From Tersicoccus phoenicis (GTDB lineage: Bacteria > Actinomycetota > Actinomycetes > Actinomycetales > Micrococcaceae): a DNA stretch of 64,000 nucleotides. The DNA lies in the NCBI RefSeq assembly GCF_001968835.1, contig NZ_MRDE01000009.1:1-64000 (forward strand). The letters run 5' to 3'. Positions 16,558 to 25,368 of the stretch are shown in pieces; the first letter of the stretch is position 1; every line of letters begins with the position of its first letter. The position numbers and the translations under genes are program-made. The notes below the pieces were generated by a model, which was not told the DNA's origin, ran no database searches, and saw only the letters and a program-made list of their open reading frames with translations.

Positions 16558-17667
16558 ATGGCCGCCGATCCTGGCCGCACCCCCCAGCCCGCCGACCCCC
16601 GGAGCGAGGCAGACCCGAACGCGGGGGCCACGAGCACCACCGTCCCCCACGCCGCCACGACGGGCGGTCGCCGCGCGTCGGGCGCCGCTGCGGGCGTCGG
16701 CGACCTCGCCGCACCCGTGCCCGTGGCCGCGACCAAGGAGGGCATGGCCACCGAGATCCTCGGCCCGGGTGCCGGGCCGTGGGCGCGTGCCGGTGCGGAG
16801 GCCATCGGAACCTTCCTGCTGGTCTTCGGCGGCCTCGGCGCCGTGCTGTCCGGCCTGCTGGTCCAGACGGGCGGTGTCCCCGCGCCCGTCGCGCTGGGCC
16901 TGGCCATGACCGTGGGCGTCCTCGCCTTCGGGCACATCAGCGGCGGCCACTTCAACCCGGCGCTCACCCTCGGTGCGGCGATCGCCGGCCGCACCCGCTG
17001 GGCCCACACGCCGTCCTACCTGCTGGGCCAGCTGGTCGGCGGTCTCGCCGCGTCCGGGCTGCTGTACCTGGTGCTGCGGGTGCACCCGCAGCTCGGCGGC
17101 ACCCTGCCTCAGGTGTTCACGGCCCTGTCCAACGGCTACGACAGCCGATCACCGGCTCAGTTCCCGCTCACGAGCGTGCTGCTCGCCGAGATCGTCGCCT
17201 CCGCCCTGTTCGTGGCGGTCGTCCTCGGGGCCACCGCCCGCCGGGCCAACAACCTGCTGGCCGCCCTCGCCGCCGGCTTCGGGCTGACGGTCGTCCTGGC
17301 TGCGATCGCCCCGATCTCCAACGGCGGCATCAATCCGATCCGGGCCACCGGGTCGGCGATCTTCGCCGAGGGGTGGGCGGTGCAGCAGCTCTGGGCCTTC
17401 TGGGTGGCGCCGCTGCTCGGCGGTCTGCTCGCCGGTCTCGTGTTCCGCAGCTTCCTCTCCGTCACCCCGCGAGACGGGGAAGGCGAGGACGCGGAGGACA
17501 CGAACGCGGAGGACACGGACGCTCCCGTCACTGCGGCCTCCGCCGAGCGCCCGCGCAACGCGCCCGCACCGCCGAAGCCCGGAACCGGTCGGACGGATCC
17601 CGGTGCCGAGTCGGCGCACGACCGTGAGGTCCGGAACTTCTTCGACCACCGCGACGGAGGCTCCTGA
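16558..17667 (+). CDS. MIP-family aquaporin/glycerol channel with atypical second NPA box
   Basis: A 369-residue channel protein. The first 65 residues are hydrophilic and Pro/Ala-rich. The pore domain starts near WARAGAEAIGTFLLVFGG. The first half-helix is HISGGHFNPALTLGAAI, with a normal NPA. The second is NGGINPIRATGSAIF, where NPA is replaced by NPI but the following selectivity-filter arginine is kept. About 65 C-terminal residues form an acidic low-complexity tail rich in Glu, Asp and Ala. The overall pattern is AqpZ-like. Whether it carries water, glycerol or another neutral solute cannot be decided. The domain without its tails is of normal size (about 240 residues). Confidence 0.87.
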   Translation: MAADPGRTPQPADPRSEADPNAGATSTTVPHAATTGGRRASGAAAGVGDLAAPVPVAATKEGMATEILGPGAGPWARAGAEAIGTFLLVFGGLGAVLSGLLVQTGGVPAPVALGLAMTVGVLAFGHISGGHFNPALTLGAAIAGRTRWAHTPSYLLGQLVGGLAASGLLYLVLRVHPQLGGTLPQVFTALSNGYDSRSPAQFPLTSVLLAEIVASALFVAVVLGATARRANNLLAALAAGFGLTVVLAAIAPISNGGINPIRATGSAIFAEGWAVQQLWAFWVAPLLGGLLAGLVFRSFLSVTPRDGEGEDAEDTNAEDTDAPVTAASAERPRNAPAPPKPGTGRTDPGAESAHDREVRNFFDHRDGGS

Positions 17668-17756
17668 CCCGTCGTCGAGCGGTCACCGGCGGGGCCCGTC
17701 GCAGTGCTCGTCCGGGGGTCGCGGCGGGGCACCCCGGTTCTGTCGGTGTGCCGTTC

Positions 17757-17762
17757 TAGCGT
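17757..17762 (+). promoter_or_regulatory. -10 element of sbcD (leaderless)
   Basis: TAGCGT ends six bases before the ATG at 17769. GAAGG overlaps the gap but sits too close to the ATG to act as a normal Shine-Dalgarno sequence. Confidence 0.45.
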
Positions 17763-17768
17763 GAAGGT

Positions 17769-18944
17769 ATGAAGATTCTGCACACCTCCGACTGGCACCT
17801 GGGCCGCTCCTTCCACGGTGTCGGGATGCTGGCCGAGCAACGGCGTTTCGTCGATCAGCTCGTCGGGATCGTGCGGTCCGAGGGAGTCCGTGCGGTCCTG
17901 ATCAGTGGGGACGTCTACGATCGTGCGCTGCCGTCGGTGGAGGTGGTCCAGCTCTTCTCGGACGCGCTCGACCGGCTCACCGCGGCCGGGGCGGAGGTGA
18001 TTCTCTCCTCCGGCAATCACGATTCACCGATCCGGCTGGGCTTCGCCGACCGGGTGCTCTCCCGCGGTGGCGTGCACGTGCGCACCGGTCTGGATGCTTT
18101 GACCGATCCGGTGCGATTGACCGAGCCCGGCGGGGCGGACATCGCCGTCTACGCCGTGCCCTACCTCGAGCCTCGACTGGTCGCGGACCGGCTCGGCGTC
18201 GACCGGCCCGGCCACCCCGCCGTCATGACGGCGGCCCTGCGCCTGGTCCGGGACCACCTGGCCGCCCTGTCCGCAGCGGCCGGAAGCACCCCACCCGTGC
18301 GGTCGGTCCTGATGTGCCACGCGTTCGTCGCCGGGGCCGAGGAGTCCGACAGTGAACGAGAACTCGCCAGCGGCGGCCTCGGCCAGATCCCGGTGCCCGT
18401 GTTCGAGGGTTTCGACTACGTCGCTCTCGGTCACCTGCACGGCCGGCAGCGGCTGCGCGAGAACGTCCGGTACAGCGGCTCGCCGTTGCCGTACTCCTTC
18501 TCGGAGGCGCGGCAGGCCAAAGGCGGATGGCTCCTCGACGTCGGACCGGACGGGCTGCGCGCGGTCGACCCGGTGACCGTACCGACCGCCCGCGCGCTCG
18601 CGACCCTGCGCGGCCCGCTGGACGAGCTGCTCGCCGACCCGGCCCACGCCGGCGCCGAGGACGCCTGGTGCCAGGTCACGCTGACCGATCCGCAGCGGCC
18701 CATGATGGCGATGGATCGGCTCCGCGAGCGCTTCCCTCACACGCTGGTGCTGCAGTTCGACCCGCAGGGCGCCGCACCGCGGGAGCGAACCACCTACAGT
18801 TCGCGGGTGGCCACCGCCGTCGACGACCTCGAGGTCAGCGCCGGATTCCTCGACCACGTGCGTTCCCGGCCGCCGTCGGCACAGGAACGTGCCGCGCTCG
18901 CCGCCGCGCTGGACGCCGTCTCGATCGCGGAGGCGGCCCGATGA
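17769..18944 (+). CDS. sbcD: Exonuclease SbcCD, nuclease subunit SbcD (Mre11 homologue)
   Basis: A 391-residue metallophosphoesterase-type nuclease that acts with SbcC on DNA ends and hairpins. Metal-binding motifs are HTSDWHLGRSF (residues 5-15), ISGDVYDRALP (about 48-58), SSGNHDSPIRLG (about 80-91), MCHAFVAG, and LGHLHGRQ (about 220-227). The C-terminal capping region is of normal size. The stop overlaps the sbcC ATG by four bases, so the subunits are made together. It has a strong leaderless-type start. Confidence 0.95.
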   Translation: MKILHTSDWHLGRSFHGVGMLAEQRRFVDQLVGIVRSEGVRAVLISGDVYDRALPSVEVVQLFSDALDRLTAAGAEVILSSGNHDSPIRLGFADRVLSRGGVHVRTGLDALTDPVRLTEPGGADIAVYAVPYLEPRLVADRLGVDRPGHPAVMTAALRLVRDHLAALSAAAGSTPPVRSVLMCHAFVAGAEESDSERELASGGLGQIPVPVFEGFDYVALGHLHGRQRLRENVRYSGSPLPYSFSEARQAKGGWLLDVGPDGLRAVDPVTVPTARALATLRGPLDELLADPAHAGAEDAWCQVTLTDPQRPMMAMDRLRERFPHTLVLQFDPQGAAPRERTTYSSRVATAVDDLEVSAGFLDHVRSRPPSAQERAALAAALDAVSIAEAAR

Positions 18945-21900
18945 GGATCCACCGGCTCGACGTCGAGGCCTTCGGGCCGTTCGCGACCGCCCAGCACATC
19001 GACATGGACGCCCTGTCCGAGCAGGGGCTGTTCCTGCTCAACGGGCCGACCGGCGCGGGCAAGACCAGTGTGCTCGACGCCATCTGCTTCGCCCTGTACG
19101 GGTCGGTCCCGGGCGAACGGCAGAACGCCCGGAACCTGCGCAGTGACCACGCCGCACCCGACGCCGCGCCATCGGTCAGCCTCGACTTCACCGCTCGCGG
19201 CCGACGCCTGCGGGTGACGCGGGCGCCCGCCTGGGAGCGACCCGCGCGCCGCGGTGCGGCCCGGATGGTGCCCGAGAACGCGAAGGTCAGCCTGGAGGTG
19301 TTCGAGGACGGCACCTGGGCGCCGCGGAGCACCCGGGCGGACGAGGTCGGAGCCGAGATCCTGGACACCCTGGGCATGTCGAAGGACCAGTTCACACGGG
19401 TGGTGATGCTGCCGCAGGGCGAATTCGCGCGGTTCCTCCAGGCCCGTCCGTCGGAGCGGGAGGACCTGCTGGAGAAGCTGTTCGGCACGGACCGGTACGG
19501 GAATCTCGAGCAGCGGCTGGCGCAGGACGCCGCGGACGCCGAGGCCCGCGTGGGGGAGGACGAGACCCGGCTCGAACTGCTGGTCCGGCAGGGCTGGGAC
19601 CTGTGGGCAGACCTGCCGCTCCCGCTACCGGTCGATCACGGCGCCTCCCGTGGTGATCCGCAGGCGGATCTGGACGACGAGGCGGATCTGGACGACGAGG
19701 CGGAGCAGGCCGGCATCGAGGATCCTGACGAGGACGGCGTCGAGGGCTCGGACGGCACTGCCGGCGAGGGGGTCTGCGGCGGTGCCGAGGAGAGTCGCTC
19801 GTTGACCGATCTGCGCGACGCGGTCCGCACCTACCGGGCCACCGCCGTCGACGCGCTGGAGCTCCGGCGGCAGGAACTCGCCGATGTCGAACACACGGGC
19901 GCCGAAGCAGCCGAACGATTCGACCGGCACCGCCGACTCGCCGACGCGCGCCGGGACCGGGCCGCGGTGGAGGCCCAGCACCAGGACGCCGCCGCGCGCC
20001 GGGCCCGGCTCGACGACCACCACCGTGCCACCGCTGTCAGCGGCCAGTTGGATGCGCTGGACCGGGCCGACCGGCAGTTGGCCACCACCGGCGCCGCCGA
20101 GGCCGACGCGGCCCGGACCGCCCGAGCCGCCGAGGATCTGGTCGAGGATCTGGGTGCTCCCGGCGCGGGCGCGAGCGAGAAGGTGGCCGGGTCGTCGACC
20201 ACGGCGGCGCTGCTGTCCCGGGTCGAGGCCGCCCTGACGTCCGGGCGGTCCGACGCCGCCGTGCTCGAGGCGCGTCTGCCGCTGGAGCAGGATCTCGCCG
20301 CCGTCCAGGCCACCGGGCACGCCCTCGGGGTCGACGCGGACCGGCTGCGTGCGGAGGCCGCCGACCAGGAACGCGCCGCGACGACCGCCGAGGCCCGGCT
20401 GACCGAGCTGGCCGCGCAGCAGGAATCGACGCGGGCGGTGGCCGTGCAGCATGCCGCCCGCACCGCCGCCGTCGAGCGAGCCGCCGCCGTCCTGGAGGCC
20501 GCGACCCGTCTGGTCGCCGAGCGCCGCGCGGCCGAATCCGCCGAGCGGGACGCCCTGTCCGCTCGGTCGACCGCGCAGGACGCGCGCCAGGCGTGGCTGG
20601 ACATCGTCGAACGACGCCTCGACCACGCCGCCGCCGAGTTGGCCGGCCGGCTCGCCGCCGGCGAGCAGTGCCCGGTCTGCGGGTCGCTGGAGCATCCCGC
20701 ACCCGCCGGCGCGGGCCAGACCGACGTGCCCACCGAAGCGGACCAGCAGGCCGCTCGGGACCGGCTGGACTCCGTGGAGGCGGCCGCCGGCCGGGCCCAG
20801 TCCGTCGCCGCGGACGTCGCCCGCCGGATCGCCGCTCTCGACGCGGTGGCCGGCGGCACGGACGTGCCCGGCGCGACCGACGCGTACGAGACCGCCCGGC
20901 TCGCCGCGGCGGAGTCCACCACGGCGCGCGACGACGCGAACCGGGTGGACGGCGAGCTGGCCCGGCTGCGGATCGGCGCGGAGTCCGCCCGCCAGGCGGC
21001 CGAGCGCGCCCGCGCCGAGCTGGGCGCGGTGACCGCCCGGATCGAGGAGTGCTGGGCCCGCACCGAGCAGCTGGACGCCCAGCTGGTGGCCGCGCGTGCC
21101 GGCTACCCGACGCTGGCCGACCGGCTCACCGATCTGACCGCCCGATGCGATCGGCTGGCCCGGTGGCGGGAGGCCCTGGCCGCGCGGGCGACCGCCGAAC
21201 GGACCCGCACGGACGCGGCCACCGCCCTGGCGGAGGCACTGCACGAGCACGGCCTCGCGAGCGAGGCCACGGCCCGCGTGGCGCTGCTGGGCGACGACGA
21301 GGCAGCGGCGCTGCGCACGGCGATCGCCGCCCACCAGCGCCGGAAGGACCGCACCGACGAGGCATTCGCCAGCGCCTCGGTCACTGCGGCACTGGCTGAC
21401 GAGGCCGCCGGCGTCGCCACCCCGTCGCCGCGGGACCTGGCGCGCGTCGAGGAGAGGATCGGAGCCGCCCGTGCTGGCGTGGCCGACGCCGAGGTGCGGC
21501 AGCGGCTGCTGGACCGCGGGCTGAGCCGGTTATCCACGCTCGTCGATCAGGAGCGGGAGTTGCTCGCCGCCGTCGGTCCCGAGCGGGAGCGGGCACGGAT
21601 GCTGCGCTCCCTCGCAGACACCGCTCGCGGCCTGGGGGAGAACGCTCTGCGGATGACGTTGACCTCCTACGTCCTCGCGGCCCGGCTCGAACAGGTGGCC
21701 GCCGCCGCGAGCGAACGGCTGCTGACGATGAGCAGCGGCCGGTACACCCTGAACCACAGCGACGCACGGGTCAAGGGCAACGCCAAGTCGGGGTTGTCCC
21801 TGGTGGTACAGGACGGGTGGACGGGCATCAGCCGGGAGACGAGCACCCTCTCGGGCGGAGAGGCGTTCATGGCCTCCCTCGCCCTCGCCCTCGGGCTGGC

Positions 21901-22153
21901 CGACGTCGTCCAGCAGGAGGCGGGCGGCCTGGACATCGACACCCTGTTCGTCGACGAGGGGTTCGGTTCGCTCGACGAGGCATCGCTCGACGACGTGATG
22001 GAGGCGCTGGAGGGGTTGCGGGACCGGGGCCGGGTGGTCGGCGTCGTGAGTCACGTGGCCGATCTCAAGCACCGGATCCCCGTCCAGCTGGACGTGGTCA
22101 AGCAGCGCACCGGGTCCCGGGTCGCCGTCCGCGTCGCCGCACCCGCCGCCTGA
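18941..22153 (+). CDS. sbcC: Exonuclease SbcCD, SMC-like ATPase subunit SbcC (Rad50 homologue)
   Basis: A 1070-residue ABC/SMC-type ATPase. The N-terminal half-site contains FLLNGPTGAGKTSVLDAICF (about residues 31-50, Walker A) and the Q-loop VVMLPQGEFARFLQ. Long alanine- and arginine-rich coiled coils flank a zinc hook, EQCPVCGSLEHP, near residue 577. The C-terminal half has the ABC signature STLSGGEAFMASLALALGLA (about 967-986) and Walker B DTLFVDEGFGSLDE (about 1000). An acidic low-complexity insert with a duplicated ADLDDE unit lies near residues 240-285, before the first long coil. It is coupled to sbcD by overlapping codons. Confidence 0.95.
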   Translation: MRIHRLDVEAFGPFATAQHIDMDALSEQGLFLLNGPTGAGKTSVLDAICFALYGSVPGERQNARNLRSDHAAPDAAPSVSLDFTARGRRLRVTRAPAWERPARRGAARMVPENAKVSLEVFEDGTWAPRSTRADEVGAEILDTLGMSKDQFTRVVMLPQGEFARFLQARPSEREDLLEKLFGTDRYGNLEQRLAQDAADAEARVGEDETRLELLVRQGWDLWADLPLPLPVDHGASRGDPQADLDDEADLDDEAEQAGIEDPDEDGVEGSDGTAGEGVCGGAEESRSLTDLRDAVRTYRATAVDALELRRQELADVEHTGAEAAERFDRHRRLADARRDRAAVEAQHQDAAARRARLDDHHRATAVSGQLDALDRADRQLATTGAAEADAARTARAAEDLVEDLGAPGAGASEKVAGSSTTAALLSRVEAALTSGRSDAAVLEARLPLEQDLAAVQATGHALGVDADRLRAEAADQERAATTAEARLTELAAQQESTRAVAVQHAARTAAVERAAAVLEAATRLVAERRAAESAERDALSARSTAQDARQAWLDIVERRLDHAAAELAGRLAAGEQCPVCGSLEHPAPAGAGQTDVPTEADQQAARDRLDSVEAAAGRAQSVAADVARRIAALDAVAGGTDVPGATDAYETARLAAAESTTARDDANRVDGELARLRIGAESARQAAERARAELGAVTARIEECWARTEQLDAQLVAARAGYPTLADRLTDLTARCDRLARWREALAARATAERTRTDAATALAEALHEHGLASEATARVALLGDDEAAALRTAIAAHQRRKDRTDEAFASASVTAALADEAAGVATPSPRDLARVEERIGAARAGVADAEVRQRLLDRGLSRLSTLVDQERELLAAVGPERERARMLRSLADTARGLGENALRMTLTSYVLAARLEQVAAAASERLLTMSSGRYTLNHSDARVKGNAKSGLSLVVQDGWTGISRETSTLSGGEAFMASLALALGLADVVQQEAGGLDIDTLFVDEGFGSLDEASLDDVMEALEGLRDRGRVVGVVSHVADLKHRIPVQLDVVKQRTGSRVAVRVAAPAA

Positions 22154-22171
22154 CGGGCCGGATCGGAACCG

Positions 22172-22945
22172 TCAGGTCAGGTGGCGCTGGATGTGCGCGG
22201 CCGCCCGGGTGAGGCGGGCGCCGATGGCCGCCGTGTCGTCCCGGCGGCCGAGATGGACGACGGCGACGGCGGCGGGGGTCAGCCCCGGACGGAGGATCGG
22301 CGCCGCCACGGATCCGACCCCGGGGATCACCTCGTCGAAACTGACGGCGTAGCCGCGCTCGCGGGCCAGCCGCGCCTCCGGCCGGTAGGGCGAGGAGGGG
22401 TCGATGGTGCGCCACTGTTCCTCGCTGATGGCCGACTGGATCGCGATGCTCGGGGCGCCGGCCGCGAACGACTGCCGCGTGCCCGGGCGCTGCGCCAGCG
22501 TGGCCCCGTGCGTGTTGGGCTCCACGGTCACCAGCGTGACGCAGTCCACCTGGTCCCACACCGCGATGAACGCGGTCAGCCCCAGGTCACCGGACAGCTC
22601 GGTCAGCACCGGCAGCGCGGCCGACTGCAAGGAACGCGCGACCGACCGGGCCAGTACCGCCAGACCGGGGCCCGAGAGGACCTTCCCGGCGTCGTCGCGC
22701 ACCACCAGCGCATGCTCCTCCAGGGTGCGCAGGATCCGGTACGCGATGGAACGGTGCACCCCCAGCGCGGCGGCGATCTCGCCGATCGACAACGGCGCCT
22801 CGGCGTCGGCGAGCACCTCGAGCATCCGTACCCCGCGCGACAGGGTCTGAGCGTGCGAACTCCCCGCCCTGGTGCTGGAGCGCGTCGTCGTGACCGGTCC
22901 GTCCGCCTCGGTGGCCGCCTCGTCCCCGTGCCCGGCTGGGCTCAT
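22172..22945 (-). CDS. IclR-family transcriptional regulator
   Basis: A 257-residue regulator. A winged helix-turn-helix spans about residues 35-95, with SRGVRMLEVLADAEAPLSIG and the recognition helix GVHRSIAYRILRTLEEHALV. A GAF-like effector domain follows, with FIAVWDQVDCVTLVTVEP and DEVIPGVGSVAAPIL. The chosen ATG 22945 is preceded on its strand by GGAGGAG; another in-frame ATG at 23005 lies inside the upstream palindrome. IclR proteins usually autoregulate and control neighbouring catabolic or transport genes. Here the candidates are the phosphoribosyltransferase and the transporter beyond it. The ligand is unknown. Confidence 0.9.
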   Translation of the reverse strand: MSPAGHGDEAATEADGPVTTTRSSTRAGSSHAQTLSRGVRMLEVLADAEAPLSIGEIAAALGVHRSIAYRILRTLEEHALVVRDDAGKVLSGPGLAVLARSVARSLQSAALPVLTELSGDLGLTAFIAVWDQVDCVTLVTVEPNTHGATLAQRPGTRQSFAAGAPSIAIQSAISEEQWRTIDPSSPYRPEARLARERGYAVSFDEVIPGVGSVAAPILRPGLTPAAVAVVHLGRRDDTAAIGARLTRAAAHIQRHLT

Positions 22946-22995
22946 CCGCTCCGTCTCCTCCGCTGGCGACCGGCCCGGCGAGCCCGGACCGGAAC

Positions 22996-23021
22996 GTTCG
23001 ATCATAACGACGTGATCGAAC
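22996..23021. promoter_or_regulatory. Palindromic operator upstream of the iclR gene
   Basis: GTTCGATCA (22996-23004) and TGATCGAAC (23013-23021) form a perfect 9-bp inverted repeat with an 8-base spacer. It sits between the phosphoribosyltransferase stop and the iclR start, as expected for autoregulation. A single half-site TTCGATCA recurs at 23764-23771, between the phosphoribosyltransferase and transporter starts. Confidence 0.6.
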
Positions 23022-23028
23022 CCCGCGA

Positions 23029-23727
23029 TCAACGCCCGGATTCGCGGCCGGACCCGAGGCAGGCCAACACCTCCGCGTCCGTGCACTGTGGGAATTCCCG
23101 GTAGTACGCGCCGACGGCGTGAAAGTCCGCCGGGGCGTGCAGGACGACGACGGCGTCGGCGGCGGCACGAAGCCGATCCAGGGCGTCCGGCGAGGCGACC
23201 GGGGCCGTGATCACCACGCGGTCGGCACCGGCGGCCCGGACCGCGTCGATCGCGGCCAGCATCGTCGCGCCCGTGGCGATGCCGTCGTCGCACAGCACGA
23301 CCGGCCGACCCGCCACCGGACCGGAGGTCCTAAGGAACAGGGACTCCTGCCGGTTCAGCGCCGTGGTCTCGGCGGCGACGACCTGATCCAGCCGGCTCCC
23401 CGGGATCCCGGAACCGAGCAACCGGTCGACCAGGACGGGGTCGGTGGTGCGAGCACGACGGCCCGCGCAGGCGGCCAGCGCCCCGAAGGCGACCTCGGGG
23501 TGGCCGGGAACCCCGAGTTTCCGGGTCGCCACCGCGCCGACGGGCAGGTCCAGGTCGGCGGCCGCCACCGCCGCCACCGGAACACCGCCGCGACACAGAC
23601 CCAGGACCACGGTGGTGGGCGTGACCGTCGCCGGCCCCCTCGAGTCCGCCAGCGCAGCGGCCACCCGGTGGCCGGCGTCGGCTCGATCGGCCAACTCGAA
23701 CCCGGCCGGCCGGTGGAACGCCTCCAT
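23029..23727 (-). CDS. PRPP-type phosphoribosyltransferase family protein
   Basis: A 232-residue type I phosphoribosyltransferase-fold protein. The N-terminal region has VVLGLCRGGVPVAAVAA followed by LPVGAVATRKLGVPGHPE, as in the stand-alone PRTase proteins often found near dienelactone hydrolases or erythromycin-esterase-like genes. The PRPP loop is VVLCDDGIATGATMLAAI (about residues 149-166). The nucleobase or other acceptor is not evident. The start ATG 23727 matches the family; a longer frame to 23778 is possible. The gene runs toward iclR on the same strand. Confidence 0.8.
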   Translation of the reverse strand: MEAFHRPAGFELADRADAGHRVAAALADSRGPATVTPTTVVLGLCRGGVPVAAVAAADLDLPVGAVATRKLGVPGHPEVAFGALAACAGRRARTTDPVLVDRLLGSGIPGSRLDQVVAAETTALNRQESLFLRTSGPVAGRPVVLCDDGIATGATMLAAIDAVRAAGADRVVITAPVASPDALDRLRAAADAVVVLHAPADFHAVGAYYREFPQCTDAEVLACLGSGRESGR

Positions 23728-23796
23728 GCCTCCAGTATCCGCCGGGACGGCCACGATGTGGTTTCGATCACGTTCCATGCGCTACGCTGAGCCCAC

Positions 23797-23814
23797 TGAC
23801 TGACCGTTCAGTCA
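23797..23814. promoter_or_regulatory. TetR-type palindrome upstream of the MHS transporter
   Basis: TGACTGACCGTTCAGTCA has perfect 7-bp arms around CCGT. It lies 69 bases before the transporter ATG and 70 bases before the divergent phosphoribosyltransferase start. The TGACTGA..TCAGTCA pattern is typical of TetR/AcrR operators. No TetR gene is present in the window. Confidence 0.55.
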
Positions 23815-23882
23815 CTATCTCGCATCTCAGGAGACGCCGCGCACCACCGTTCGGTGCCGCGGCCGGGCACAACGGAGTAGCC

Positions 23883-25289
23883 ATGACCACAGTCAACAGC
23901 AGCAGCGCCCCGGCGCACCGCACGGGGGGCACCGCGGAGGAGCGCCGCGTGCTCGGAGCCACCCTCGTGGGCACCACGATCGAGTGGTACGACTTCTTCA
24001 TCTACGCCCAGGCGACCGCGGTGGTGCTCACCCCGCTGTTCCTGGCCCCGCTGAACAGCACCAACCCGGCGCTCGCGCAGATCGTCGCCTTCGCGACCAT
24101 CGGCATCTCCTTCCTGTTCCGGCCGCTCGGCGCCATCGTCGCCGGGCACCTGGGCGACAAGCTCGGTCGCAAGCAGATGCTCGTCTTCACCCTCGTCATG
24201 ATGGGCGCGGCGACGGCGTTGATCGGCGTGCTGCCGACCTACGGCCAGATCGGTGTCGCGGCGCCGATCCTGCTCATCCTGCTGCGCATCCTGCAGGGCT
24301 TCTCGGCCGGTGGCGAGTGGGGTGGTGCGGCGCTGATGAGCGTCGAACACGCACCGGTGCACAAGCGCGGCCTGTTCGGGGCCTACCCGCAGATCGGGGT
24401 GCCGATCGGCATGATCCTCGCCACCGGGGTGCTGTGGGTGCTCACCACGACCATGGGCCCGGCGTTCGGTCAATGGGGTTGGCGGTTGCCGTTCCTGTTC
24501 TCCCTCGTCCTGATCGCCGTCGGCTACTTCGTGCGCCGCTCGGTGGAGGAGAGCCCGGTGTTCAAGGAGATGGCCTTGCGCCGCAAGGAGTCCTCGGCGC
24601 CCCTCGGCCAGCTGTTCCGGCACCACACCAAGGAGGTCGTCCTCACCGCGTTGATCTTCCTGGCCAACAACGCGGCCGGCTACCTGCTGATCGCGTTCTT
24701 CATCTCCTACGGCGGATCGGTGCTGAAACTGCCCCGACCCGACCTGCTGCTGGTGACGACGCTCGGCGCCTTCGGCTGGCTGATCTTCACCTTCGTCGGC
24801 GGCGCCCTCTCGGACCGGCTCGGCCGGATCCGCACGTTCCAGATCGGCTACGCCGGCCTGATCATCTGGGCCGTGCCGATGTGGTACCTGATCGACAGCA
24901 AAAACCTCTTCCTGTTCTTCGTCGCGGTGTTCGTCCTCACCATCACCCTGGGCCTCTCGTACGGGCCGCAGGCCGCCCTCTACGCCGAGATGTTCCCGGC
25001 CAAGGTGCGTTACTCCGGCGTGTCCATCGGGTACGCGCTCGGCTCCATCCTCGGTGGTGCGTTCGCCCCGACCATCGCCCAGGCCCTGCTGGCGTCGTAC
25101 AAGTCGTCGATCCCGATCGGCATCTACATCGTCGTCGCGGCCGTCATCTCGCTCGTCGCCGTCTCCTTGGTCAAGGATCCGCGCGGGGTGGACCTGCACG
25201 TCAGGGAGGTGCACGAGGAGTACCTCGCCGAACACCCGGAGATCCGGCGGGATCTCGGCGTCGCCGGGGAGGCCGACACCGCGCGGTGA
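23883..25289 (+). CDS. MFS metabolite:H+ symporter (MHS/ProP-like)
   Basis: A 468-residue membrane transporter of the metabolite:proton symporter group. It opens with TLVGTTIEWYDFFIYAQ (about residues 22-38), the classic MHS first helix. Motif A is GHLGDKLGRKQML (about 87-99), ILQGFSAGGEWGGAALM is in the fourth helix, and GALSDRLGRIRT is the repeat motif in the second half. Substrates of this group include dicarboxylates, shikimate, proline/betaine and aromatic acids; this one is not determined. The upstream gap has a TetR-like palindrome and an IclR half-site, so expression is probably inducible. It stands alone on the plus strand. Confidence 0.9.
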   Translation: MTTVNSSSAPAHRTGGTAEERRVLGATLVGTTIEWYDFFIYAQATAVVLTPLFLAPLNSTNPALAQIVAFATIGISFLFRPLGAIVAGHLGDKLGRKQMLVFTLVMMGAATALIGVLPTYGQIGVAAPILLILLRILQGFSAGGEWGGAALMSVEHAPVHKRGLFGAYPQIGVPIGMILATGVLWVLTTTMGPAFGQWGWRLPFLFSLVLIAVGYFVRRSVEESPVFKEMALRRKESSAPLGQLFRHHTKEVVLTALIFLANNAAGYLLIAFFISYGGSVLKLPRPDLLLVTTLGAFGWLIFTFVGGALSDRLGRIRTFQIGYAGLIIWAVPMWYLIDSKNLFLFFVAVFVLTITLGLSYGPQAALYAEMFPAKVRYSGVSIGYALGSILGGAFAPTIAQALLASYKSSIPIGIYIVVAAVISLVAVSLVKDPRGVDLHVREVHEEYLAEHPEIRRDLGVAGEADTAR

Positions 25290-25368
25290 CGTCCCATTCC
25301 CGGCCGGTCGCTGCACTAGCGTGGTCAGCAGGCTGACGACTGGAGCACGGGACGGGAGAGCGACACCG

